From NCBI GenBank assembly GCA_029891385.1, contig CM057228.1, positions 84,494,964-84,558,963 of the forward strand: 64,000 bases of DNA. Reading direction: 5' to 3'. Made by a program: the position numbers and the translations under genes. The stretch is from Erythroxylum novogranatense. Its lineage: Eukaryota; Streptophyta; Magnoliopsida; Malpighiales; Erythroxylaceae. This document shows, in pieces, positions 12,265 through 23,469 of this stretch (the first letter of the stretch is position 1; each line of letters starts with the position of its first letter). The notes beneath the pieces are model-generated. The model was not told where the DNA came from. It was given only the letters and a program-made list of their open reading frames with translations, and ran no database searches.

Positions 12265-12777
12265 ACCCTCGTCCACGGGGAGTAACTCTCTCAAAGAAGG
12301 TAAGCGGGACACCTCGAGGTCGCCGGCGTTACGCCCTGCCCAATTTAATGGCAGCTCCCACCGCCCAAGGCTCACGACTGTGCCTTCTCTTTCCCTTTTT
12401 CGCTTACTCACCCCGGCTTCACTGGCTCAAGGGTGGACGGTCACCCAATCGAACCAACCTCTTCCTTTTAAGAGGAGGGCCCGTCCTCCTCCTCCTCTAC
12501 CACTCGAACAATTGTTAATGGCTCCGACGCCACAGAAGATCCTGGCGGGGAGCACCCATCGGTGCAGTGCATAAGGAAACCAACCCCCGACAAAGCGAGG
12601 CCTCGTTGGTCTCCGCCTCACTCCCTTCTTCCCTGAGGCCCGCTTCGACGCGAAAGTTTGGCGGGCATCCTCACCATGGCTGCACAAGGTTAAATTGAGT
12701 TAGAAAACAATTGATATAAGTTCAAAATTAATACAATGACGAGGAGTCAACCGGACGGGCGGTTTCTCCTCGGCCCG

Positions 12778-13518
12778 CTAATACGTGGAGGGGATCGACG
12801 AGGAACGGCGCCGAGGCCCCCCGATACCCCTGAATGAGCTCGGTAAAATCAGATTCCGCCGAGCTCCTTGATACGACGGACCACCTCCCACCTCCTCGCC
12901 GAGGGACAAGGTCGACGAATCGCTCCATCGCCGGCCAAAGGATACCTCCACGGTCGGCACTCGGAGGAAGATCCGGGACTTCACGAAGAAATACTTCGTC
13001 CGCCAGAAGAAATTTTGAGGTGTCTCGCCGAGGCGATACCGAGCATCTCGATATTGAAGAAAGGGGATTCCAGCCCCTGAGCTCGGACTGTGGCTCATCC
13101 TCAGGAAATGGCGCAGAATGCCGACGGTAGGCAGATGGCCGAACTGGTGGCATAGCAGCGCCAACCCATTTATGAACCTCCAACTGTTCGGAGGAATCTG
13201 ACTCGGCAATAACCCGAACAAGGCGCACACCTCGTCCACAATCGAGGCGTACGGGAGCCTCAGGCCGCCCACTGAGAAAAAGCTCCCGGAGACGGCGAAG
13301 TATCCACTAAAGTTGTTGTGGATCCGCTCATGCTTCAAGGCCAATCGGGGCCCCCAAGCCGTTGGGATATTATACTTGATGCACAATCTGTTCAACTCCC
13401 CAACAGTCATCGACGATGCAGTCTTAGGCGGCAACTCCACAACTAAACCGTCCTTCCTCTCTCTCATCGACACTTCCTCCATACCTCCGACCATGCTCCC
13501 AGAACTACCCGTGGACAT
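12778..13518 (-). CDS. Tat antisense ORF, putative gypsy-type transposon protein (PF04195-like)
   Basis: A 246-codon ORF on the strand opposite to pol, between pol and the 3' LTR. I chose the ATG at 13516-13518 (MSTGSSGSM). Recognisable blocks are 'LNRLCIKYNIPTAWGPRLALK', 'LRLPYASIVDEVCALFGLLPSQIPPNSWRFINGLALLCHQFG' and 'TVGILRHFLRMS'. They match the style of the plant family described as putative gypsy-type transposon protein (PF04195), which is encoded as an extra, often antisense, ORF in Tat elements. Its function is unknown. The last ~40 residues are low complexity and may follow a frameshift. A TATA-like box lies about 205 bp upstream on the same strand. Confidence 0.7.
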   Translation of the reverse strand: MSTGSSGSMVGGMEEVSMRERKDGLVVELPPKTASSMTVGELNRLCIKYNIPTAWGPRLALKHERIHNNFSGYFAVSGSFFSVGGLRLPYASIVDEVCALFGLLPSQIPPNSWRFINGLALLCHQFGHLPTVGILRHFLRMSHSPSSGAGIPFLQYRDARYRLGETPQNFFWRTKYFFVKSRIFLRVPTVEVSFGRRWSDSSTLSLGEEVGGGPSYQGARRNLILPSSFRGIGGPRRRSSSIPSTY

Positions 13519-13721
13519 GATTATCAAGAAAAAGCACTAAAAGAATGGAGAGGGAATGAAGAACAAAAGAACGTACCTATTTAGAAAGAAGTAGGTAAAT
13601 CGGACGGCGAAATAAAAGAAGTTTCGGAGAACCGCGAATGATTTGAGAGCAAGTGAAAGCAAAATGCGAATTACAGTACGAGAGCAAAAGGTAAAAACCG
13701 TCACAGCTCGTCATCTATGAG

Positions 13722-13730
13722 TATTTATAG
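13722..13730 (-). promoter_or_regulatory. TATA box for the Tat antisense ORF
   Basis: Reading the minus strand, CTATAAATA occurs about 205 bp upstream of the chosen ATG at 13518. The TATA motif is seen in the sequence; promoter activity is inferred. Confidence 0.5.
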
Positions 13731-14320
13731 AGGGAAGGCAGTAGGAACCCTAGAAAGTGACCAAATCAGACTACGACGCGTGGCGAAAATCCGAGCAGTC
13801 TCGGACACGCGGCAGGATCTGAGGAGAATCAGGGATATTCAAGATCGAAACGACACGACCAGTCGAAAGGACGTACGGGACAGCTGGGTAACGGTTACAA
13901 AGACGATACGCTTCAGATTCTGAAAGCCGTCAGACAGCACGCGCCGTCTACAATAAATGCCTCACACGCTCACCAATGATAACCAACTGATCCGTCTTCG
14001 CACAAGCTGTCACGCAATAAGTGCCAAAGACCGATCGGTTAGAATATCGATCGACCTATTCTCGAGCGAGCAGTTATACCCGCGTGTCGGTATCCGAGCA
14101 ATTACACCCAACCGTCAAGATCCGAGCATGCATGCGCAATTGACATCCGTCGGTTGAATCATCCGACCGGTGAAATCGCCCGAGTTGTCCCATGAACGGG
14201 CTACAAGGCCAATGACCGACCGATTAACCACATGACGAGCTATCCTGCTTACGAGCTATGAAGCCACAGGTGAGCAACGTCCCAACATACTCCCTCGACC
14301 CTTCTTTTCGCTCAGACTCG

Positions 14321-14338
14321 AGGAGTAGGGGGGGCTTA
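14321..14338 (+). other. Tat polypurine tract
   Basis: 'aggagtaggggggg' ends four bases before the TG of the 3' LTR, as expected for the plus-strand primer. Confidence 0.8.
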
Positions 14339-14742
14339 TGGTCGGGTCGGCTATATTTGGGCCCGAGCCCAATCACGAAGGCCAATCGGTCAGTCCTATA
14401 CTCATCGTTTAACTCGGGCTTGATTCACACATTCATGGCCCATTAGCAGAAGGAAATTCCCATGCAAACACGTATTTGCCTAAACCTAACTGCAAAATCG
14501 TATATAAGGTATAATTCTCCCATAATTCAGGTATGAGATCATAACCTAATTTGTTTTTCTCTGCATCGATTCCCACCTTCACCAGAAAACTTACTTGAGC
14601 ATCGGAGGGGCTAATCGGGACATCACCCCCGACGAGCCTTCCTTGTTTTGCAGGTATATTTACGTCGAAGAACAACGCAGAAGGTTGCCAACTCATGGAT
14701 CCAAACGACAACGCACCGTTCAGCCTGAATCCGGCAGAACCA
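14339..14742 (+). repeat. Tat element 3' LTR
   Basis: Starts TGGTCGGGTCGG directly after the polypurine tract and ends CAGAACCA; aligns with 4927-5320. It is the better-preserved of the two copies (404 bp). Confidence 0.92.
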
Positions 14743-14810
14743 GGTACCAAAGACATTAATTTCGTACTATTTTTTGGTTGGTATCGACCGATAAGATATG
14801 AAACTCATAT

Positions 14811-15628
14811 TGATATGGAAACCCCAAGAAAACAAGGTTCCTGAAACCCCCTAATCCTATTGATCAAACCCCCAACTTTCTATTCAATTAAACATGCTAT
14901 ATCAAACCCCAAATAATAAGTTTTGAGACCCAATCCCTAAGAAATTAGAAATTAATTTACGTTGCAAGTACTTATTGATGCAAATCAATTTTTTGAAGTA
15001 ACCATGAAGACATTCACCCCTCATTTGAAGAATTCAATTCTAAAATTTTATTAATCATCCAAACTAAGTTATAAGGATATAATAAGTATAAATACCCTTG
15101 ACTAAGTCCTAACCCTAATAGGAATGGGTTTGCAAGCCCATTTAATAAAAACTAGGCTAATCCTAGGAGTATCTAGCCCATTGAACATAATTTGATTTAA
15201 GTCCTTTTAGGAATGAGCTAAACACATTAAAATAGATAAGTCTCAAAATTACCTAAACAAACAAAGCATATACTACTAACTAAAAGAATAGCCAATAAAC
15301 AAGTCCATGGGCCTAAAATAAAAGATAATAAATAATAAGCAAAAAATGCGCTTCAAACAAGACTTGAGCTTGTTTCCCAAAATGACTAAGTACTAGCCTC
15401 TTCTAACGTCTCCTCTAATAAAGCCATAAGCTTGGGCGTGCCTTGCTGTTCTTCTACAGATGTTTCGGCCTCTTCATGTACTTGACTTGTGATTTGGGCT
15501 TGAACAAAAGCTTGCATTGCTTGTTTAAGCCTTGACACTTGTTGCATTATAATTGCACCACTTGGCATGTGTAGCTTGTCAGGTTGATGTGTAAGGTGTA
15601 GAACTCTATTGCGAGGTTGGTTGTATCA
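14811..15628 (-). repeat. Element B 3' LTR (left)
   Basis: On the minus strand it starts TGATACAACC at 15628 right after the purine tract and ends ...CCATATCA at 14811. Its 15086-15628 part aligns with 57998-58550. The first part of U3 encodes the C-terminus of the polyprotein (stop at 15386); in this copy a small indel near 15610 breaks that frame. Confidence 0.88.
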
Positions 15629-16899
15629 TCCCCTCCCTCCTCAAAAGGATTCGTCCTTAAATCAGACCCTACATTATTAAAGGGAGAGAGATTAGCAACA
15701 TTAAAAGTAGCGGACATTTGTTACTCACCTGATAAATCAATCCTGTAGGCATTATCATTAATTTTCTTAAGAACTTTGAATGGCCCATCATCTTTAGGAT
15801 CCAACTTGGATTTCCTTTGCTTAGGAAACCTATCCTTCTTGAAATGCACCCAAACCTAATCTCCAGGCTCAAACCTCAATAACTCGTGTCCTTGATTAGT
15901 CTTGTGTGCATTTACTTCATTCCGCTTCTCTATTTGTTGTCTTGCTTTTTCTTGAATGCTCTGCATTAATTCGGCTTTTTGTTGTCCATCCCTGCTAGAT
16001 AACTCATGTAATGGCAAAGGACACAAATCCAAAGGCGTTAAAGGGTTAAATCCATAAACTATCTCAAATGGTGAATTCTCAGTAGTAGAATGAATGCTTC
16101 TATTATATGCAAATTCAACTAATGGCAAACATTGTTCCCAAGTTTTAAGATTTTTTTTCTATAACACATGCAAAAGAGATTCTAAAGTTCTATTGATCAC
16201 TTCAGTTTGGCCATTTGTTTGAGGATTACAAGTAGAAGAAAACAAAAGCTTAATTCCTAACTTTCCTCAAAGAACGTGCCAAAAGTGACTTAAGAACTTT
16301 ACATCACGATCTGAAACAATGATTTTAGGAATACCATGCAAACGCACAACATCCCTAAAGAACAAATCAACAATATAATTGGCATCATTAGTTTTATAAC
16401 ATGCAATAAAGTGTGTCATTTTACTAAACCTGTCAACAACCACAAATATGCTATCCCTACCTTTTTTTGTTCTAGGCAGCCCCAATACAAAGTCCATAGA
16501 TATGTCAGTCCAAGGATGCTTAGGCACAGGCAAAGGAGTATACAAACTATGTGGATGAGTCTTTGATTTCGCTTATCTATATGCAACATACCTAGAACAG
16601 AGTTTTTCAACATCTTTTCTCATGTTAGGCCAATAAAAATGTTCACAAAGTGTGTCATATGTCTTTTGCACCCCAAAGTGACCCATCAAACCTTCACAAT
16701 GTGATTCACACACAAGTATTTCATGCATAGAGCAAATGGGAACATAAAGCTTAGCAAATAGGCACATAAAGCTTATTATCCCTAAACAAGTACCTATCAT
16801 TCCTATAAAACTTTTGAAATCCAACATGCTAACACGCACTATAAACATTCCTAAAATCAGAATCCGAAGCATACAAATCTCTAATAAACTCAAATCCAA
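15629..16899 (-). pseudogene. Element B integrase and polyprotein end
   Basis: Reading the minus strand from 16899: the end of the zinc finger ('FYWPNMRKDVEKLCSRY'), then the core '[19 protein letters not shown]' (first Asp) and '[16 protein letters not shown]' (second Asp). The block containing the third acidic residue lies between 16267 and 16128. Next come 'LPLVEFAYNRSIHSTT' and 'SPFEIVYGFNPLTPLDL', then 'RFEPGD' and, after an in-frame stop near 15856, '[20 protein letters not shown]'. The purine tract (rc of 15629-15648) also encodes 'NPFEEGGDD'. Several stops and frame changes make it non-functional. Confidence 0.85.
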
Positions 16900-16911
16900 G
16901 CATTTTAGAAC

Positions 16912-17428
16912 TCAAAATATTGATAGAGTGTACCTTCTTGATAATGCATCAACCACTACATTTTCCTTACCTTGTTTGTACTTGATCACATATGAAAAAG
17001 TTTCAATGAACTCTAGCCATTTCACATATCTCTTGTTCAACTTACCTTGGCCCTTCAAATGCTTGAGTGATTTATGTTCAGAATGAACCACAAACTCCTT
17101 TGGCCATAGATAGTTTTGCCAAGTTTCCAATGCTTTCACCAAGACATATAGTTCTTTTTCATAAGGGGAATAATTTAGTTATGGCCTATGAAGCTTCTCA
17201 CTGAAGTATATAATGGGACGTCTACCCTGCATCAAAACATCACCAATACCTATCCCGGAGGCATCACATTCAATCTCAAAAGCTTCATTGAAGTTAGACA
17301 AACTTAAGACAGGTGCAAAACACAACTTATCTTTTAAAGAATTAAACACAAGTTCTTGTGCCTCAATCCATTTAAAACCAACATCTTTTTTAATGATTTC
17401 AGTTAATGGCACAACAATGGTGCTAAAA
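16912..17428 (-). pseudogene. Element B RNase H
   Basis: From 17412 on the minus strand: 'PLTEIIKKDVGFKW', 'FEIECDASGIGIGDVLMQ' (catalytic Asp, CDAS), 'PIIYFSEKLHRP', a stop near 17179, then '[29 protein letters not shown]' and '[16 protein letters not shown]'. The protein frame runs into the solo LTR at 17428 and resumes at 21745. Confidence 0.88.
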
Positions 17429-20400
17429 TGTTGGACCCCGAACTTTTGATGATAATTAAAATATTAAAATGAATATTAATGAGAAAGAAATTGGTGAGAC
17501 AATTTATGAATTTAAGAAAATTTGCTGAAATTAAGAAAAATTTATGAAAAAAGAATTGTTTAGTTTTGAGGACTTTGATATTTGAATGAATTTATATAGA
17601 CTATGAGAGGAAAGAGAATAAGTTAATTGAAATGGGAGTGAAAAATCAAGAAATAAAGAAAGAAAGTGAGAGAATTTGAAAAATTAAGAAAATTGACTTT
17701 TGGAGATAGAAAGTTTGACTTGAAAGAGTTGACTTTTTGTTTGAGGCAAAATTTGAGGAAATTGTCTTCTGGAAACTTGTAGTTTATGTCAAGAGCTTTC
17801 TGTAGCCATAAAGTTAGATATTTTTCGATATCGGAAGTGAGAGTTATGATCAGTCAAAGTTCGTTTGGAGTTTGACTTTTTGAAGAAAAAGTTGACTTTT
17901 TGATTTAGGCAAAATTCGAGAAAATGATCAACATGAAAATTGTAGCCTTTATCGAGAGCTTTTTATGGACATAAAGTTTGCTATTTTTCGATGTCGGGAT
18001 TGAGAGATATAATTTTTCGAAGATATGCTTTGTTTTGAAAATGCTATTAAGTATAGATTTGTGTGTTCTATGCTTCGAGGCCACTCGTCGTATGCATTTA
18101 GTCTGAATTGGAGTAAGTAATCTACATGAAAGTTTTAGATGATATTTTTATCTTTCCATTGATATAAAGTTTGCAATTTTTCGATATCGGGGCTAGAAGT
18201 TATGAGCGATTAAAAATTGGAAGTCGTTTAGGAAAGGCTGTTTTGGACATAATCTTTGATTGAGTTTTTGACCTCTTTTGAGACCTAATTTGATTTTGAG
18301 TACTTCAGGGAAGTTGTAGAGCTTCCTTTGATATTTTTATTGACACCAAATTTGTCAAATTTCGAGTTCGGGATCGAGAGATATGATTTTTGAAAAGTTC
18401 GGTTTTGAAGTTCCATTACTTTGTTTTTAATCCGATCCCTTTTGTAATCTTTTGCTTATAATTCCTTCGTCCGACATCCGATTGATTTGATTCTCAAAGC
18501 GTTGGATTCCTAAAACAATTAATTTCATTTTTATGAAGAATTATGATTTTTAGGAGATTAAATGGGAAGAGATTGATTGAACCAAAGTAAGAGATTTGGT
18601 TATAGGTTATAAGTTGGATAATTTTCTGAACTTGGTTCAGTATTTTCCGAAATTCAGGAGATGTACAACTCCGATTGAGTTGATTCTTGAGGGAATATAA
18701 AATTAAGATATAGGGCTACAACTCTTGTGAAGGGATCAAAATTTAATTTCATCCCTAAGATTGTTAATTTCTGGACTGAAGTTATGTTAATGTTCAGTCT
18801 CGGATTTTGTGAAGGTCCGATAATATTTTGGCTTTAAATTCTTTGTTTCTGATCTGAATTGAGCGCGGTCAGTGGCGTTGGATTCGTATGATCTAGATGA
18901 ACAATTTTCAAGAAGAAAGTTTGTCCAAATTATGTCAATTAGCCACTCAAAAACAGGACGCAAGTTATCAGGTAAATGTTGGAGGTTAACTTAAATGAAG
19001 GGGCATTTAGGCCATTTACTCCCATTTAATGACCTGGCCTTAAACTCAACTATAGCTGTCGTTTTTTACCCATTTAAAGCAGCAGAAAGTTCAGGAAAAA
19101 TCAAGAGAAAAGAAGAAGAAACGTTGGAGAAGAAAGAAGGGAAGGAATCGGCCGTGGAAGGAAAGTAGAAGAAGGATGAAGCAAGTCGGTTTTTCCAGGG
19201 GTTTTTAAGCAAGATTTCGGTGGTTTTCAAGGTGAAGAAATGGAAGAAGAAGGAAGCTTATCTTGGAGCTCAATAAATCTGAAAATGGGGGAGAAAATGG
19301 TAAGAGAGAGAAAGTTGAGTTTGAAATTTTTTGATGAGTTTATTGTGTTAGATGGCTTGGAAAGGTTATGAATTTAAGTTTTCTAAGGTTTATTGAAGAG
19401 ATTAGGCTATGATTATGTTGATTTTATGAATTTGGGGTTTATGTCAAAGTTTGGAATTATGGGTTTTTGAAAATTTTGCTTTAGAGAGCTTGGATTAATG
19501 ATGAATTTGAGGTTTCTTAAGTCAATTTTGATGTTTATGCCTTAAGTGAGGTTTAATTTGAAAAATGGTAAATTGGAGGTTTAGGCCAATTGTGAAAATT
19601 GGGGATTTTCTCTCCAATAGCTTGAATATGTGAGGAATTGAAGAATTCCTAAGTCAATTGAAAGATTATATGATTTGTGATGTTCAATTTTGGATAATTG
19701 TGTGTAGGAGTTATGTTAAATTTGGAATTTTGGAGAATTTAGAAATTGATGATTTAAATATCTTGGCATTAGTATGAATTGATGAATTATGACATCAATT
19801 TTAAGGATTAAGTTATTTATGAGGTTGAATTTTGTTGAAATTGTTTTAGGGAATGTTGAATTGGAAGAAAGAAAGGAGAAATGACCAAATTAAAGCTTGG
19901 AACAAGTTTCTCGCATCGATTTGAGGTGGGTAGCATATTTATATTTTGATTTGTAAGCTATAAATGAAAGTTTGAAAAATTAAAGAAAGCAAGTTTTGAA
20001 AATTTAAAGAAGGCGAAAATGGATTTTTGATAAATTATTGTTTATATTTATGTAAATGATTGAAAGAAGGATTAAATGCCTTATTTTAGAAATGATTTTC
20101 AGAAATTACAAGATTGAAGAAATTCATGATTTTGAATTGTTAGATAATTTTGAAAAATGTGCATTATGAATATGTATCTGTTTGAGTTATGTTTTAAAGA
20201 AATACATTGCATTCATATTTATGATTTGAATTGATACATGATTAAATTAGTGAATGTGAATTGTTGTATGTCTTGATGTGATTTGTGAATGTGAGTGTGT
20301 CAAGTTTGACATTATGTGAAAATATGAAAAATTTGAAGAAAAGCAAGTTTTCGAAAAGTGCCTTCGGGCATTCCGACCTTTCGTTTTCGCTTATGTGTTA

Positions 20401-21744
20401 AGTGGGTTTGGTCAGGTCCTTGTGAGTCAGTGCACTGTCTCTATTCATTATAGCCTTCTCCCGGCTGCCCGCTAGTGGCACGAAGCTCCGATTTCAGACT
20501 CCCTTCATGGCTACACTGGATCGCAATGCGGGAAAGTGTAGTACGTTCTGTTCACGACTGCACAGGACCGTTAAGCGGGAATGTGCAATACGTTCTGTTT
20601 AGGACCGAACCAGACCATTCTGATATGTTACGTGTTTTGATTTGTTTCTGTGTGCTGCATTCATGTTTAAAAATTGAGAAAGGAAACAAGTGACTTTTGT
20701 TATGAAAAGTTTGAAAACTTGAAAGGTTTGAGGAAACTGTTTTGAAAAGTTACAAAGTTTGAAAAATTAGCCCTGTTGGCAAAAAGCTTATGAAAGAAAT
20801 GATTTCTGCTTATTTGTCAATTTATAAATGTGTTATCCACGAGCTGAGCTCACCCCTTTCATCCCCATCTCCGTGTATTGACGGAGATCGGATGAAAGAT
20901 GGTCAAGACGTCAATTTCGATATTTGTATAAGTTTGGATTTTAGTATGGATATGTATATGGCTTAAGATAAGTTTGGAAAAGTGTACTTGCATATAAAGT
21001 TGAGTATTGTGAATGGTCTTGAATTTGTATATGATATGAAATTGTGTATGACATTGTGTATGATAATGATATTGATTTAGAAATTTGTGTATGGAATTTA
21101 AGATTGAAATGTGTATTGGAATTGGACATGAATAACGTTTTGAAGTGGTTTAGATATAGGAGTGTGTTTATCTGCTAAGATCCCGGACGGAGGGTCCGGT
21201 AGATTTTGATTGATTGTGTGATTGGTTGGGGATTTAGAAGTGTATTTTTCGATACTTTGCAGGTTTGGGTTAGAATAAATGCAGCCGTTATGCTGCCGAA
21301 TTTTTGATAAAATTTGGGATAAAAGTGTAATTTTGAGATTTGTATGGATATATATAAGATTATGTATGAATGTTGAGTTTTGGGTATAAGAATGAATTTC
21401 CTATAGGAAATTATATGGATGTGATTGGTATGAAAAAGAAAAGAAAAAGAAAAAAAAATCTATACCGACTTTCGGATGGTTAGTCTAGGTTATCCAACGC
21501 GATAAGTTTTCTATACTGTGTGCTTCTCCGGGATGTCGGCATGTGTTTCAGTTCGATAAATTCGTTTTTTCGATTCGGTTCGATTTGCATTTCCGCTACG
21601 CGATCCTTCACTTTCTTTGATTCCGCTTTCGCTTTGTTTGTCGTTATCGAATTCAATATATCCAATTTGAATTTGCCTCGTTATTCGTATCCGTTTCTGC
21701 TTTTCGGTTGGGATCCGGTTCCTGGATCGGGTCCCAACATAAAA
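17424..21744 (+). mobile_element. 4.3-kb solo LTR inside element B pol
   Basis: LTR 17429-21739 (4311 bp) begins TGTTGGACCCCGA and ends TCGGGTCCCAACA, an almost perfect terminal inverted repeat. It is flanked by the exact TSD TAAAA (17424-17428 and 21740-21744). No internal retroviral domain, PBS or purine tract is present, so it is the product of recombination between two LTRs. Text such as 'cacgagctgagctcaccc' near 20838 is shared in form with the LTR of element E (near 31505), which suggests a Tekay-type parent. Short open frames inside it are not genes. Confidence 0.88.
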
Positions 21745-22500
21745 TCTTTCACAAATCACCTATAAAAACTAGCCAAACCATGAAAACTGCGCACATCACC
21801 AACAGACTTAGGAGTAGGCAATCTTTGATAGCCTTAACCTTCTCCTCATCAACATGAACACCATGGGCAGAAATAACAAAGCCGAGAAATATAACTTTAT
21901 CCATACAAAAAGAACACTTTTTAAGTTTAACATAAAGGTTTTCATACCTAAGTGCCTTTAATATAGATTTAAGATGTAAAACATGCTCATCAAGGTTTTT
22001 ACTGTAAATCAGAATATCATCAAAATATACAACCATAAATTTACCAATAAATTCACGCAAAACATAATTCATCAATCTCATGAAAGTGCTAGGTGCATTT
22101 GTCAAACCAAAAGGCATGACTAATCATTCATATAAACCATAATTAGTTTTAAAGACTGTTTTCTATTTATCTCCTATTTTCATCCTAATTTGATGATAGT
22201 CACTCATAAGGTCAATCTTTGTAAAGAAATAAGCACCATGTAATTCATCAAGCATATCATCTAATCTAGGAATTGGGTTGCGATACTTTATCGTTATCTT
22301 ATTCACTACTCTGCAATCCACTCACATACACCAAGTCCCATCTTTCTTTAACACTAATAACACTGGAACTGCACATGGGCTTAAGTTCCCCCTCTCTAAA
22401 AGTTCCTACATTTGCTTTTGAAGCTCCTTTGTCTCCTCAGGATTACTCCTATAAGTTGGGTGGTTTGGAATTTAAGCTCCTGGCATAAAATCTATCTGGT
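21745..22500 (-). pseudogene. Element B reverse transcriptase
   Basis: Minus strand. The clearest open part is 22117-21749: '[20 protein letters not shown]', catalytic '[12 protein letters not shown]', '[19 protein letters not shown]'. Upstream, 22118-22500 holds mutated remains of the 'RSNPEETKELQ' and 'IDLKSGYHQ' regions with stops. The last codons before 21745 read, in the correct frame, into 'FVKDF', and the RNase H continues at 17428 with 'STIVVPLTE', showing that the solo LTR split one polyprotein. Confidence 0.88.
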
Positions 22501-22831
22501 GTTCAATATCTCTTAAAAGTGGAAGTCCCTTAGGCATCTCATCTAGAAAGACATCTGAGTATTCTTGCAAAACAAATTTAATAACACTAGGTACGGAAGA
22601 GTCAAGGTCAACCTCATTTTAAAGAATTTCTCTATAGTTAAGCAAAATTAAAGGCTTATGTGTGTACAACACTTGTCTCAAATCTCTTGATTTTGTAAAG
22701 AATGTACTATTTTTTTCTTTCACTCTTCTTTTCACTTAGCTCTCCTTTTTTATTATTGCACTTCCCTCTATTTTTTCCTCACTAGTGCAATCTCTCTTAG
22801 TTGGGCCTTTATTTTCATTTTTTTGAATGGT

Positions 22832-23291
22832 TTATTTTCCTTTTCTTTTTTTCAAATTCTCAGTCTCCCTTTGTTTTTGTTCTTCCATGGCCTTTGCAAA
22901 CCTCATTTGATCCTCATGAACCTCCTTTGGTTTTAGTGGCACCAAAACATAGGTTTGATCTCCCATCTTAAATGAGTACTTGATCTCCCATCTTAAATGA
23001 GTACCTATTCTTGTAGCCATCATAGATCACACGCCTATCATTTTTCCAAGGCCTCCCCAACAATATGTGACCTACCTATATTGGTACTACATCACACAAA
23101 ACCTCATCGAAATACCTCCCAATGGAGAATGCAACCTTCACTTGCTTGTGTACCCTTACTTCTCCACATTCATTGAGCCATTGTAGCTCGTATGGGCTAG
23201 GATATTTAATAATAGGCAACTCCAACTTCTCCACCAAAATTGTACTAGCTACATTTATACAGCTCCCACCATCAATTATCATACTACACAT
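22832..23291 (-). pseudogene. Element B aspartic protease and linker
   Basis: Minus strand: 'MIIDGGSCINVASTILVEKL' (catalytic D-G-G form), 'YELQWLNECGEVRV', 'FDEVLCDVVPI' and then 'GHILLGRPW'. After 'GYKNR' the frame is changed by a 25-bp tandem duplication (22955-22979 and 22980-23004). The following 22832-23023 frame carries a lysine/glutamate-rich linker (ETENLKKRKGK) toward RT. Confidence 0.82.
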
Positions 23292-23469
23292 CTTACCATT
23301 GATTAAGCAACATGTATGGAAGATGTTTTCCCTCCGCTCATCTACTTATTTCTTCTCCTACACATTGAGAGCACGCCTAACCATAAGGGCTTCGGCTTGG
23401 ACAGGTTTCTCTACCTCTACATCACTGCAATCCTCAAGGTCAGGCATTTCTTCTCAATCACTCTCCTGG

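Larger units (their letters stand above)
4927..14742 (+). mobile_element. Tat-lineage Ty3/Gypsy LTR retrotransposon, decayed
   Basis: About 9.8 kb bounded by two related LTRs (394 and 404 bp) that begin TGGTCGGGTCGG and end CAGAACCA. Internal order is PBS, gag, protease, RT, RNase H, a second (archaeal-type) RNase H, integrase, a long non-pol tail with tandem repeats and an antisense ORF, a polypurine tract, then the 3' LTR. The dual RNase H and the extra ORF between pol and the 3' LTR are hallmarks of the Tat lineage. Gag to RT is broken by many small indels, whereas the second RNase H and the integrase core are open. I find no matching 5-bp target-site duplication (GATCT before, GGTAC after). 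The element cannot encode its own full polyprotein. Confidence 0.92.

Noticed and set aside
14433..14756. 107-codon minus-strand ORF over the Tat 3' LTR
   Set aside because: Antisense of the LTR; the equivalent frame is broken in the 5' LTR and it has no domain.
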